NCBI GenBank assembly: GCA_034440615.1
Contig: JAOTOM010003830.1
Coordinates: 1-64,000 of the forward strand
Source: Ashinkailepas kermadecensis
Lineage: Eukaryota; Arthropoda; Thecostraca; Neolepadidae
Direction of reading: 5' to 3'
Length of the DNA: 64,000 nt
Part shown: one piece after another, positions 21,990 through 33,834 of the stretch
Position numbering within the stretch: position 1 is the first letter of the stretch
How the letters are laid out: every line of letters begins with the position of its first letter
Program-made: the position numbers and the translations under genes
The notes under the pieces: model-generated
What the model was told of the DNA's origin: nothing
The model's database searches: none
Seen by the model: only the letters and a program-made list of their open reading frames with translations

Positions 21990-24211
21990 AGACATAAAGA
22001 CATAAAAGATCAGTGCAACTATGAGCCACAAGGCCCTTCTTGGTTGCACGTTGGACACTGAACCAGTTGCCCACCAAATCTGTCTATCAGCCCTCCCTGG
22101 AATACAGAAAAACAAGCCCCCTATTCTTATAATGATTGTCTATGCCATTTTTAAAGATGTTCAGTGTGTTGCTACTGACAATGGTTCCTGGCAGCTGGTT
22201 CCAGTGTTCGACTACCCTGTTGGTGAAGAAAGGCTGTCTTAACCTTGTCCTGCTGTGATTAACTTTAATTTTGAATTGATGACCTCTAATTGCATCATTT
22301 CTGTTAAATTCAAACATTTCCCTGAGATATCCCTGTTCCTGACCATGAACAAATTTAAAAACCTCGATGAGATCTCCTCGAGGAGCCTTCTATATCTAAG
22401 TGAAAACATATTAAATTTCTTCAATCTTTCCTCATATGCCAGGTTGCCTATACCATTAACCATTTTTGTTGCCCTCTTTTGCACTCTCTGTAAAAGCCAA
22501 CAATCTTTCTCATAACTAGGGGACCAAGCTTGGACAAAGTATTCTAAATGTGGCCTGACATATGCACAGTAAAGCTTCCTGATGACCTCCTCACTTTTGT
22601 ATGACACATTCCTCTGTATTGCCCCAAGCATTCTTAGTGCCTTCTTCCTGGCTTCTTTGGTCTGTTCTGATGCCCCCAATTTTGTGTTCAAAATAACACC
22701 TAAGTCCTTCTCCTGCTGAGTCACAGATAGTACTTGGCCACCCATCAAGTATGGCGTCTCCATATGCTGCCTACCTACATGCATGACTTTGCACTTATCA
22801 AAATTAAACTTCATTTGCCATTTTTCGGACCACTTCACAAGCTCGTCTAAGTCGTTCTGCAGCAAAACCTGCTCATTGTGCCCTGTTATTGCCCTAAAGA
22901 TCTTCAAATCATCCGCAAATTTCAAAACCTTACTGCTCAGGCCACATTCAATGCTATTCACAAATATAATGAACAATAGTGGCCCCAGTACCGACCCCTG
23001 AGGGACTCCACTAAGAACATTTTGCCATGATGACTGTACCATTTTGCATCACTCTCTGCTGTCTATCTGAAAGCCACAACTCTATCCATTTTAGGATGCT
23101 ACCTGCAATGCCATGGACCTGAAGCTGCATCATTAGCTGTTTATGGGGTACCTTGTCAAAGGCCTTACTAAAGTCAAGATATGCTACATCAACCTGATTT
23201 CCCTGATCAAATTGTTCTGTAGTAAAATTCAAAAAGTCCAAGAGATTTGTGAGACACGATCACCCTTTTCTAAACCCATGTTGAGTATCTTGAATCAATC
23301 TGTTTCCTTCCAGATAACGAACTATTCTATCCTTGATAATTTATTTGAGTACCTTGCAGACTAGGGATGTGAGGCTTACTGGCCTATAATTTTCAACTTT
23401 CCCTCCTTCTCCTTTCTTGAAAATAGGAACTACATTTTCCGTTTTCCAATCTGTTGGAATTTCATTTCGTGAAACTGATCTACAAAATATTATACTAAGT
23501 GGAATTGCCAGTTCCTTTTCAGCTTCCCACAATACCCTAGCATAAATTCCATCAGGTCCTGCTGCCTTGTTTGGCTTTATTTATCTTATATAATTTAAAG
23601 CAACATCACTATCAATGAAATCAACATCGTGTATCTGATCACCTCTCACTGAACTGTGGTTCACGGTTGGCAGATTTGTCACATCCTCCACTGGAAACAC
23701 TGATTTGAACTGCTTGCTTAGCTCCTCAACCATCTCACCATCCTCACTCAATATAGTCCCATTTACTTCCAGTGGACCAATTGTGCTTGAAACTTTACTT
23801 TGCTTGTAGAAACTAAAAAACTTTTTACTGTCCCCATTACAGTTCCTAACCAAATCCAATTCTTTTGCTCGCCTTGCTGCTCTGGTTTTCTGTTTCACAG
23901 CATCTCTAGCTTTTTGATATGACCTTAGATTTACGATATTTGAAGCTTCCTTAAATACTCTAAAGGCATCTTTCTTAGCCATAATTGATCTCATCAGATC
24001 TGGTGTAAGCCATGCTGGCTTTCCTACCCTTCTTTTGCGCCTTTGCTTTTGGGGGAGATATCTAATCTGAATTTCCCTCAAGTAAGATTTGAATTTTTCC
24101 CCACATTTCACAGGCATTTCAATACCAAAATTATTCTTCCCATTTTATGGCACTTAAAGCCTCTCTCATGCAGTCAAAGTCTGCCCTGTTAAAATTTTGA
24201 ATCTTTGGGTC
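21990..24211 (-). pseudogene. CR1-clade LINE, copy B
   Basis: Near-identical family to copy A, on the minus strand, reaching the true 3' end. That end is in the aaagacataaaag block at 21992-22010, that is, a tail of ATGTCTTT-type units on the minus strand. From 5' to 3' it encodes DFDCMREALSAIKWEE, WLTPDLMRSIMAKK, PVSLTSLVCKVL, LDFSKAFDKVPHKQL, GVPQGSVLGPLLFIIFVN, FADD, LRMLGAIQRNVSYKSEEVI, YVRPHLEY and FFTNRVVEHWNQLPG. Frameshifts near 23560, 23340 and 23020, plus the same TGA after GFRKG as in copy A, break it. It appears to have inserted into copy A. Confidence 0.9.
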
Positions 24212-24715
24212 TTAACCTTGTCCTGCTGTGATTAACTTTAATTTTGAATTGATGACCTCTAATTGCATCATTTCTGTTAAATTCAAACATTTCCTTGAGA
24301 TATTCCTGTTCCTGACCATGAACAAATTAAAAAACCTCCATGAGATCTCCTCTCAGCCTTCTATATCTAGGTGAACACATATTCAATTTCTTCAATCTTT
24401 CCACATATGCCAGGTTGCCTATACCATTAACCATTTGTGTTGCCCTCTTTTGTACTCTCTCTAAAAGCCAACAATCTTTCTCATAACTAGGGTACCAAGC
24501 TTGGGCACAGTATTCCAAATGTGGCCTGACATATGCACAGTAAAGCTTCCTGATAACCTCCTCACTTTTGTATGACACATTCCTCTGTATTGCCCCAATC
24601 ATTCTTAGTGCCTTCTTTGGTCTGTCCTGATGCCCCCAATTTTGTGCTCAAAATAACACTTAAGTCCTTCTCCTGCTGAGTCACAGATAGTACTTGGCCA
24701 CCCATCAAGTATCAA
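24212..24715 (-). pseudogene. CR1-clade LINE, copy C (3' part of the reverse transcriptase)
   Basis: A minus-strand fragment covering QRNVSYKSEEVIRKLYCAY, ECAQAW-type YCAQAWYPSYEKDC and NGIGNLAY, followed by the 3' coding end. It starts abruptly at gggtcttaacc at the 5' boundary of copy B, so it lacks the terminal 230 bp of the family. It ends near a caagtatcaagtatg duplication. Confidence 0.85.
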
Positions 24716-24947
24716 GTATGTACCCACCAGTTTGCCATCAGGTGTCAAGGTGGAAACACGTCGGTGTGGATCTCCTACTTTCCAGATAAGTCGTTGCAGG
24801 ACCGGGCAGTATACTAGGCTTAGCTCTGGATAGGTATTTAGCAATTACTTCTGTGCATATATTTGCATAGTTTTATCTCATAAGTTTCTTTTTTAACAAG
24901 CAGATTATAATATTTACACCTAGAGATGCTGCCCAGTGCCATTTTGT

Positions 24948-25870
24948 CCTTAGATGATTTGAAGATCTTTAGGGCAATAACAGGGCACAATGAGCAGGTT
25001 TTGCTGCAGAACGACTTAGACGAGCTTGTGAAGTGGTCCGAAAAATGGCAAATGAAGTTTAATTTTGATAAGTGCAAAGTCATGCATGTAGGTAGGCAGC
25101 ATATGGAGGCGCCATACTTGATGGGTGACCAAGTACTATCTGTGACTCAGCAGGAGAAGGACTTAGGTGTTATTTTGAACACAAAATTGGGGGCATCAGA
25201 ACAGACTAAAGAAGCCAGGAAGAAGGCACTAAGAATGCTTGGGGCAATACAGAGGAATGTGTCATACAAAAGTGAGGAGGTCATCAGGAAGCTTTACTGT
25301 GCATATGTCAGGCCACATTTAGAATACTGTGTCCAAGCTTGGTCCCCTAGTTATGAGAAAGATTGTTGGCTTTTAGAGAGAGTGCAAAAGAGGGCAACAA
25401 AAATGGTTAATGGTATAGGCAACCTGGCATATGAGGAAAGATTGAAGAAATTTAATATGTTTTCACTTAGATATAGAAGGCTCCTCGAGGAGATCTCATC
25501 GAGGTTTTTAAATTTGTTCATGGTCAGGAACAGGGATATCTCAGGGAAATGTTTGAATTTAACAGAAATGATGCAATTAGAGGTCATCAATTCAAAATTA
25601 AAGTTAATCACAGCAGGACAAGGTTAAGACAGTCTTTCTTCACCAACAGGGTAGTCCAGCACTGGAACCAGCTGCCAGGAACCATTGTCAGTAGCAACAC
25701 ACTGAACATCTTTAAAAACGGCATAGACAATCATTATAAGAATAGGGGGCTTGTTTTTCTGTATTCCAGGGAGGGCAGATCGACAGATTTGGTGGGCAAC
25801 TGGTTCGGTGTCCAAAGTGCAACCAAGAAGGGCCCTTGTGGCTCATAGTTGCACTGATCTTTTGTCTTTA
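24948..25870 (+). pseudogene. CR1-clade LINE, copy D (3' part)
   Basis: It opens just before the FADD-adjacent segment (LDDLKIFRAITGHNEQVLLQ) and stays open for more than 220 codons to a TAG-type stop near 25627. It includes WSEKWQMKFNFDKCKVMHVG, KDLGVILNTK, EYCVQAWSPSYEKDCW and MLQLEVIN-like segments, then the 3' domain and the family end ttttgtctttatgtcta at 25857-25873. The 5' part is missing. It is the best-preserved 3' half of this family in the window. Confidence 0.9.
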
Positions 25871-25872
25871 TG

Positions 25873-26123
25873 TCTAAGACAGTCTTTCTTCACCAACAGG
25901 GTAGTAGAACACTGGAACCAGCTGCCAGGAACCATTGTCAGTAGCAACACACTGAACATCTTTAAAAACGGCATAGACAATCATAAGAATAAGGGGCTTG
26001 TTTTTCTGTATTCCAGGGAGGGTTGATCGACAGATTTGGTGGGCAACTGGTTCAGTGTCCAAAGTTCAACTAAGAAGGGCCCTTGTGGCTCACAGTTGCA
26101 CTGCTCTTTTATGTCTTCGTGTC
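25873..26123 (+). pseudogene. CR1-clade LINE, copy E (3' terminal duplicate)
   Basis: A direct tandem repeat of the last 240 bp of copy D, starting at agacagtctttcttcaccaa and ending ttttatgtcttcgtgtcta. It carries a 3-bp loss (tcataagaat) and a few substitutions. Its start coincides with the breakpoint used by copy C. Confidence 0.9.
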
Positions 26124-26124
26124 T

Positions 26125-26905
26125 ACTCAACCACCACCAACTTACATGTAGGATACAGTAAACTGTTCAACATTCATAATATAGGCCTACTACAATAATC
26201 AGACCACTATATAAACATGTCCTTGTGGTTGGTGCTTAGTATAGCCTAATGACCAATTCGTCTTATGAAATTAGTAAGTATTTGCAAGAACTGCTGTAAC
26301 AAATGTCTCAACACATCTGGAACTAGGAGCATTGGATTCCTTGGCCCTGAAAATGGCAGTTTAGCTGTCAAAATAAAAGCTTATTAGTTTATTTATAATT
26401 ATAATTTTATAATTAGGTTATTTAGAAGCTGCGATATTGACGAAAGCATTTTTTCACGGCAGCCATTTTGTGAAATCCAAGATGGCCATATAGGACTCGG
26501 GGAAAATGGAAACAGTTTTTCTGATTGCTTATACTGTAAGGTTTCCAAAAATGTATAGTTTTCATACTCTCCACAAAAATCCAATGAAGGTTAAAATCCA
26601 AACTTGGTGAACCTGATTACATCCCCTGGCAAGAAATTCCTTGTGTTGTCTCGGTACGTTTGAGTGACGTCACCATCAGCTGACTGGAAGTCAGCTGACG
26701 GTGGCACGGATGCATTGTTGATATAAGGAAGGTGTGAGGGGTAATACTTGAAGATTACCGGTACTGACTAGGTACATAGGCTTTTCCAGTTGGTTACCAG
26801 TAAACAGATTCCATGCATACAAAAATAATATGTCCATGAAAATGTACTCCGGAAGAAGCCGATATGCACTCCGACTCCCAGCCAGGAAAGTGTCGGTTTC
26901 GCACT
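26125..26905. other. No recognisable feature
   Basis: AT-rich non-coding DNA with an inverted gtcagctga pair near 26677-26700. No ORF or shared repeat was noticed. Confidence 0.5.
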
Positions 26906-27069
26906 GGGGACGAGTGGTCTAGGGGTAAGATGCTCGTCTCACAATCGAAAGGTTGTGTGTTCGAGTCTCACTTGTCGCTACTCTTCGCCCGCGACCAATC
27001 GGCGTGAGAGATTGGCGACACTACCTGACTCAACGGTCGACGTGTCGTAAAACCAATAACCAACCAATC
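26906..27069 (+). mobile_element. tRNA-derived SINE-A, copy 1
   Basis: A 164-bp element with a tRNA-like head (ggggacgagtggtctagggg as A-box region, gtgttcgagtctcac as B-box region), a central domain (gcgaccaatcggcgtgagag then attggcgac) and a 3' tail cgacgtgtcgtaaaacc followed by aataaccaacc. It is flanked by ggtttcgcact (26895-26905) and agtttcccact (27070-27080), an imperfect target duplication. The head most resembles tRNA-Glu or tRNA-Val. It is not a functional tRNA gene. Confidence 0.9.
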
Positions 27070-27080
27070 AGTTTCCCACT

Positions 27081-27886
27081 CTGCTATTTAGGTAGCTACG
27101 TACGTCTTGGAATATAATTGGAATGGTGCATTATCTTAGTCTAGGTTAGGTTAAGATACTTGATTTTTTCTATGATTTATCTATTCATATGTCATTTTTA
27201 AATTCTTGATTGAGCAGGAGTCAGCAGACAAACCAGATGCAGCCAAATGCAAGATATGCTAAGTATCAGTGTAAGTTTAGCTTCGCTGTGTACTTGTTGC
27301 ATTCCACTATCCAGGGGTGTCGATTTTTTAAAAACATTGGGGGGCCGAAGTGCCAACGCACTAGAGCCCCCCCCAAAAAAAAAAACTCGTCGGATTTAGC
27401 CCACTATATTTTTGGATCTCAGAAATTCCGATTTTTATTCGACGATGTTTATCTTTATTCAGCATCCTCACCAACGGGGAAAATCGTCCAACAACTGGTG
27501 AAGTCACATAATTAAAAGAGCAGTGCTCAGTACATGTCAACATAACAACTCTGAGTAATAGCATGCGACTGCCGTGCCATATAGTGGGCTCGGATCTATC
27601 GTCACCGTCACCGTCACCGTTCCCCTCCTCCTCATTCCACACACCAACAAACACACACCGGCTTAAATAAAAATACTTCAGCGATCCGATGCAGGCTAAA
27701 ACACACCGGCATTGATGGAGCATCAGAGCACAGCAGACCTGAATAGTAATGACGGTGGGTGAAAGTATTTCATTGGTGCCTGACATTAGGGAGGGGAACT
27801 TTTCCCTTTAATACGCCACTGCGGCTGCTCAACGTGTTTTTTTCCGCAGATTGCACGATCGAGAGTAGATTGCAGATTGCACATCA
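27081..27886. other. Unassigned; possible hAT-like ends
   Basis: A caggggtgtcgattt end near 27312 and an aatacgccactg near 27811 could be divergent inverted termini of a small DNA element. They contain a poly-C/poly-A junction at 27366-27386 and a gtcaccgtcaccgtcaccgt run at 27600. I found no 8-bp duplication. No gene is supported. Confidence 0.3.
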
Positions 27887-29285
27887 GTTCCTTACAAGTG
27901 TCAGCAATACATTTCCTTCATGTGCTTTAAACATGATTCAAGAAAGCACTGTCATCGATTTTAAACTTGCAAAAAGAGTGGGCCGCCTGGTGTTTTGAGT
28001 GCTATTTGAGTGAATTTGCTGTCTTGTTAGTGAACTGACCATTTATTGAGATATAAGTACTTTAACTTTGCCTGCTTCTATCATGAAACATTTGTCATGT
28101 TCCAATACATCAGAAATCATCAGAATAAGTTCTTGTCCACAAACCGGTGTATGCATTTCTATGAATTTTTCATATTTATTAACACTAATGATGTAGATCT
28201 GATTTGCAAATTTATTACAGAAAATATCATCAGCACAGGATTCCATTCCTGAAAATATAGTACTTTCAACATGTTATTTTCTTTTACATTTCAACATGTT
28301 AAGTTGGGTTACATTTTTTATTGAAAAAAAAATACATTGCTTGAAATTTTTACAACTTGATGTTTTGGTTTTGTTTTTCTCCAAAGGGAGGGTAGGCTAG
28401 ATTAGGTTAGGTTATGTTGCATTTCTTTTTATTTAAAAAGAATAGCTTATCCTATGACACCTAATTCAAAGCCTTTTTTTGGTGTTATTTTGCTCACAAC
28501 CTTGAAATGTAGGCATTTGTATAGAAAATGAGTGGTCCCATAATTTGGGTCACATTCATAAACATTCCATTGAAATGATACATTCCACGAATTCATAAAA
28601 CACCTTAAAACACAACTTTACCAAAATGAGCAGTAACATCATGTTCATCACATTCTTAAACATTGCATTAAACAAATCAAGAAATCAGAAATTGCCTTAA
28701 GCTGTAAATTTACCAAAAGGTGTGCCAACCCCTGGACGGAAATGCAACACTAGGTGCCCCAATCCAGGACAGAAAAAGCACCAGGTGCAGTGGAGTGAAA
28801 ATATTAATAAAAGTCAACTAAAAACAGACCTTCTTGAAGACATACGTGATAGTTGTGATATTAAAATGGAAACCCTGAGCACAAATCAGAAAAAGGCATG
28901 GACTGGACTTTAGGCGCTGGAATTTTTGTAACTTTATTTGGATGTTCTTGTTCAAGCTTACCTGCCTACTTCTTCAACTACTGTTCCTTTGGGAATTAAA
29001 TAACAGCAGGCTATTTATTCACTATTTAAAATCACACCAATATGCAGATACATCAGAAAGTGCGAAGTACAAAAAACGAATCAGTACGTCACATGAGATT
29101 GGGCTACGGATTAAACACTGCGCGCAACTGCATCAAGAATGTCTCACCTCCGTCACATTTGTCGACTGCAACCTCAAATTTAGACTTTAGGCGCTGGAAT
29201 TTTTGTAACTGGAATTTTTTATTTCGATGTTCTGAGAAACGCCCACCACGATTTGTGGCATTTATTGCGCGCAAGTGTCTATCAA
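27887..29285 (-). repeat. Long dispersed element, compact copy
   Basis: About 1.4 kb that is the reverse complement of 2318-3265 plus 4797-5193. The two parts are fused here at a short aacatgttgaaa duplication (about 28278-28300). It carries one TTAGG-type module (28290-28720). It looks like an internally deleted, or unexpanded, form of the same element. No ORF is present. Confidence 0.65.
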
Positions 29286-29594
29286 GTCTCTCCAGACACA
29301 TTTGGTGATGGGCTTTGACCTTATATAATTTACAAGCAGGTGTTTGTCACTTCTGCAGCCGCCACAGGCCCATAGTTCTGAGCCGTGACGTCACGAGTGC
29401 GATTGCCAGGCTGCGCCGAATTTCTCCACCGAATTTGGAATATGCCCGATTTCTGCTCGGGTGCGTCAGTAAATAAGCCTCGGTAAAGCGACGATAAACT
29501 ATGTACCGCGTTGCCAAGGATTAAGGTTGCTTTTATGATGTAAGTCGTGCTTGCAAATTGGAAGGAAATCCAACTCCTTTGTTTTTTTTCCACA
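29286..29594. other. No recognisable feature
   Basis: Mixed-composition DNA with a tgacgtcacg palindrome near 29388. An ORF on the minus strand contains PGNRTRD, the kind of peptide often produced by translating SINE heads, but I could not define an element. Confidence 0.35.
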
Positions 29595-29850
29595 AAGTTG
29601 TCAATTTTGCAGCAAAGTTGTCAATCCACTATCCAATTCAAATCTGTTTCATTTCATTACAAAATGTGCTGGTTGGCATCAACTAAGCTACGTAAGTCGC
29701 ATGGTGTTTTTTTCTTCTTTTTTCTTTAACTTTCTTCTCAGCATAAAAATAGCATATGTTATTGGGGGGGGCAAATCAACATTGAGGGGGCCAAGATCAA
29801 AATTGGTGGAGCAATGGCCCCCACAAAAGGATACAAATCGACGCCCTTGC
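29595..29850 (-). repeat. Dispersed composite repeat, module B
   Basis: Reverse orientation of module B, from the ggcgtcgatttgtatcc start at about 29848 to the AT-rich part near 29600. It abuts a TTAGG-rich block through the phrase tctccaaagca, exactly as at 2280-2300. Confidence 0.65.
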
Positions 29851-29929
29851 TTTGGAGAAAAAATAGAAACCAAAATGAAGCGAGGTACATTTCGAAAATT
29901 TTATAAATTGAACAACCGAACCCAACCTA

Positions 29930-30094
29930 GTTGGTTGGTTATTGATTTTACGACACGTCGACCGTTTGAATCATGTAGCGTCGCCAATCTCTCACGCCGA
30001 TTGGTCGCGGGCGAAGAGTAACGACAGGTGAGATTCGAACCCACAATCTTTCGATTGTGAGACGAACATCTAACCCCTAGACCACTCGTCCCCT
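29930..30094 (-). mobile_element. tRNA-derived SINE-A, copy 2
   Basis: Full-length minus-strand copy: tail gttggttggttattg at 29930, central domain at 29975-30010, and B-box and A-box regions toward 30094. It is flanked by a perfect 14-bp duplication ccgaacccaaccta (29916-29929 and 30095-30108). It is inserted in a TTAGG-rich block. Confidence 0.95.
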
Positions 30095-30824
30095 CCGAAC
30101 CCAACCTAACCGAACCTAACGTCAGCTCCTTTTGAAGGAAAATTTCCGATTTTATTTTGTTTGATTTTTTTTTTTTTTTCGAAGTTCAGCATCTAAACTA
30201 GCCTAACCTAGCTAAACCGGTATTATTGTGCTTTAAGGTGGTAACAAGACAAGTTTTTACACACATTTAATTCCATATAGCAAACAAATGGGTTAGATTT
30301 GGCTAAGTTGGGTTAGTTTAGGCTTTCCAAGTGGGAAAACTTTTCAAAAATTCCCAAAAAAGTTTCCCCAAAAATTTCGAATTAATTGGTAACCTTGCAG
30401 TTTAAGGTGTTCTTTTTTTCCCTTTAAAAAAAAAATTTCTGCAGAATACCATGTTTATGAAGGTGACTAAGATGATTGGATCCACTTATTTTCTTTGTGA
30501 ATGCTTACTTTTCAGGTTGTGAGCAAAATATTACCAAAAAGGGCTTTGAGTTCGGTAACATAACATAATCATAAATGTTTTTTTTCTTTAATGCAACAAA
30601 ACCTAACCTAACCTAGTCTAACCTATCGTTTGAGAACAAAAAATAAACAAAATAAAAATGTCAATTAATTTATTTTCTGAAAATTCTCAACCTTAATAAA
30701 GAAACCTAACCCAACCTAACCTAACCTAAGCTGCTTTTGAAGAAAACAAAAGTCTGAACATGTTTGTTTTTTGTTTTTAAAAACTTTTTGGTATTATTGT
30801 GCTTTAAGGAACAAGGAAAGTGTT

Positions 30825-30886
30825 GTGGGCGCTGTATGACCAACGCAGTCAATGCGGCCGTAAGCCCAAATAACTAACCAACCAAC
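30825..30886 (+). mobile_element. I-clade LINE 3' tail (62 bp)
   Basis: gtgggcgctgtatgaccaac, then gcagtcaatgcggccgtaag, then cccaaataactaaccaacca. Flanks are caaggaaagtgtt (30812-30824) and caagaaaagtgtt (30887-30899), a 13-bp duplication with one mismatch. Uninserted relatives of the host repeat show the empty site. It matches the 3' end of the I-clade LINE at 57527-57577. Confidence 0.85.
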
Positions 30887-31204
30887 CAAGAAAAGTGTTT
30901 ACACACATTTGTCACCATAAAGCAAACAAATTGGTTAGGATTGGTTAGGGTAGGTTGGTTTAAGTTTTCAGTTGGACAATTTGTCATTTTTTTCAAATTA
31001 AAATTAAATATATTTGCACCGAAAATAAGTGGTCCCATCGTCTTAGTCACCGTCATGAACATGGTATTCTGAAGAAAAATTAGAACAAACAAAAAATCAC
31101 CTTAAACTGCAAGTTTACCAATCATTTTTTATTCAACAGCAACTTAAAATAGGTTAGGTTCGGCTTGGTTAAGTTCTTTAAACTTTGAACATTGAAAAAT
31201 GCTC

Positions 31205-32225
31205 TCTCATGCGCAGTGAAATTGAAACACGCCTGATGCTACCAATATCTGCAATATAAGAGAAAAAAGCTATGACGTCACTAAATCTTGAAGGCGAATT
31301 TTGGTGTACCTTCTAAGGTAATAGTATCGTGGGGGGCATTTAATGCCGCTACAGGCCTTGGCCGCTACCAGACACTGGTCTTGTATGACTCTTTAGGGTT
31401 TGTTTAGGAAGTCATGTGTGGCAATAGCTTACTAACCATTGTTTTCTTCAGGAATATCAATTATAATGAGGTGTCTATACGGCTTCTTGCTGACTTTGCT
31501 CTCGTGTTTTCATAGGCTGGCAGATTGGCTCAAACGTGGCTTTTGTTGGTTTAGTTTGAGATTGGGTAGCCCCATATCAATATCAATGCACATTGTCATT
31601 GGGTATGTAGGTAGGTAGGTACCTTGGTAAATATCAAGCTGATGGTGTGATGGGTAGGTTGCTGAATATAATTATAGTTTGTATATCCACAATATCAATG
31701 ATAACCATGATTTGCATGCAAGTTTGACAATGACTGGAAATTGAGAATGGAATTAATGATGTTCAAGCTCCATATGCATGTGGTTTTGCCATTGGTGGTG
31801 TGTACCAACTTCAGTATGACCATGCAATTGTTGTTTAGTTGCTTAGCGGATTTTTTCTTCAGACAATCTGGTTTAAAATGCATCAGCATTGCTTATTTCA
31901 ACATTTTATGATGGAAGCTGTACTTCCACAGTGCAGGGAAATACTGCTATTTTGTTTGTTTTTTGCACAAAATTTTACATTTTTCAACAAAAGGTAGAGA
32001 GTCAGTCCACTATCTAATCCAAATCTGTTTCTATTCAGTACAAAATGTGCTGGTTAACATCAATCTTTCTAGTTAGCATGATATTTTTTCATTTTTTCCC
32101 TTTAGCTTTCTTATCAGCATAAAACAGCATAGGTTATTGGGGGGGGCAAATCAACATTGCGGGAGCCAAGATCAACATTGGTGGGGCCATGATCCCCACA
32201 AAAGGATACAAATCGACCCCCCTGG
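31205..32225 (-). repeat. Dispersed composite repeat, copy on minus strand
   Basis: Reading down the minus strand: module B (32225 to about 31915), a segment with taaaatgttgaaat and catgcatatggagctt (module D), module C (about 31700-31600), then part of module A (31560-31205). The order is therefore B-D-C-A. It is non-coding. Confidence 0.65.
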
Positions 32226-32374
32226 TAGTCCTCCATTTTGTCGAGAAAAAATCATGTAACGTGCAAAACTATATGGGCAATGCATAAGCTTCGCACGTCG
32301 CATGCGCAGCCCCACCCCCACCAAAACTACAAATTATTTTGTGGAGGAACAAAGTAAAATTAAAACCATTTAGA

Positions 32375-33820
32375 CATGTCCCCATATCAGCCCCCGCCTT
32401 CAGCACCTAAAATATCACACAAACTATAACGTAAAATTCCCTTAACGTAAATGTTCACCTGCCTGCACCTTGATGGCAAACACTCGCTATTATAGACAGG
32501 CATGTAACGTACTTGCTTTAGAGGCGGCGCAAATGACCTTTATGGTCCGGCACGCCTAAAAATCACTCTCCCCCCCATGCGCAGCGAAATTGAAACATGC
32601 CTGATGCTACCAATTTCTGCAATATATGAGGAAAAAGCTGTGACGTCACCAAGGCTTGAAGGCTAACTTTGGTGTAACTTTTAAGGTTTGCTTTGGAAGT
32701 CATGTGCGCCATAACTTAGTACATATTGCTCAGGAATATCAAGTATAATGCAGTGTCCATGCAGCTTATTGCTGAGTTTTCTCTTTCATGGTGTCATAAG
32801 CTGGCAGATTGGCTCACACATGGCTCTCGTTGGTTCAGTTTGAGACTTGGATTCCCCATATCAAAATTGAATGCATGCATATGGATCTATTTGAAGAGGT
32901 TCTGATGATCTGAAGCCACTGCGATGGTCTCATGGCAGTTTCACGCTGCACTGAGTCATACGTAATGTTGCAACATCGTCCGGTTTCCCGATGGGCGAAT
33001 AAGTCGTACACTGTGACTGTTTGTGACGTTATCAAAACGTTGCATCCATATCCAGTGGTATATTTGAACAGTGCGACATTTCCTGCCGATATGCGGCACA
33101 TTCGGTTACATATCTAGTGTAAACAACGCTATGGCAGAAAGTAAAAGAATATCCACATTGTCACTGGGCATGTAGGTGCCTAGGTAGGCACCAGGTAAAT
33201 ATCAAGCTGATGGTGTGATGGGTGGGCTGTTGAAGATAATTATAGTTTGTATATCCACAATCTCAATGATAACTGATTGTTGTTCACTAGTTCACTCACT
33301 GGTATGCAAGTTTGACAATGACTGGAAAGTAAGAATGAAATGAACCTTATTCAAGCTCCATATGCATGTGGTTTTGCCATTGGTGGTGTATACAAACATC
33401 AGTATGACAATGCAATTGTTGTGTTGTGGCTGAACATTTTTTTGTGTTGAACAATCTGGTTTAAAATGCATTAGCATCAGCTATTCTTAACATTTTATGA
33501 TGTAAGTTGTCCTTCCACAGGGGAGGGAAATCCAGTTATTTTTTTTTGCACTCAATTTTGAATTTCATAGCAAACGGTGGAGAGTCAGCCCACTATGTAA
33601 TCCAAATCTGTGTCCTTTCAGTACAAAATGTGTGGGTTAACATCAACTACATTTTCTATGTACCTAGCAGTGTTTTTTTCTTCTTTTTTCCTTTCACTTT
33701 TTATCAGCATAAAAATAGCATAGGTTATTGAGGGCAGGGCCCAAATCAACATTGGGGGGGCAAGATCAACATTGGTGGGGCCATGGCCCCCACAAAAGGC
33801 TACAAATTGACACCCCTGCT
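32375..33820 (-). repeat. Dispersed composite repeat, longest copy
   Basis: About 1.45 kb on the minus strand in the order B (33820-33505), D, C (33290-33150), A with its GC-richer end (32860-32375). 32865-33130, between C and A, is extra sequence not found in the other copies, including a short ORF on each strand. No transposase or reverse transcriptase is present. Confidence 0.6.
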
Positions 33821-33834
33821 GGTGTGTACAAACA

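Larger units (their letters stand above)
29851..31190. repeat. TTAGG-rich dispersed repeat block
   Basis: Reverse of the arrangement at 1465-2310, with CCTAA/TTAGG runs near 30098-30120, 30600-30625, 30708-30730 and 30940-30965. It is interrupted by SINE-A copy 2 (29930-30094) and by an I-type LINE tail (30825-30886). Confidence 0.65.

Noticed and set aside
26906..26990. tRNA gene at each SINE-A head
   Set aside because: A- and B-box regions are present, but the acceptor and anticodon stems do not pair properly, and the copies continue into a SINE body with target duplications.
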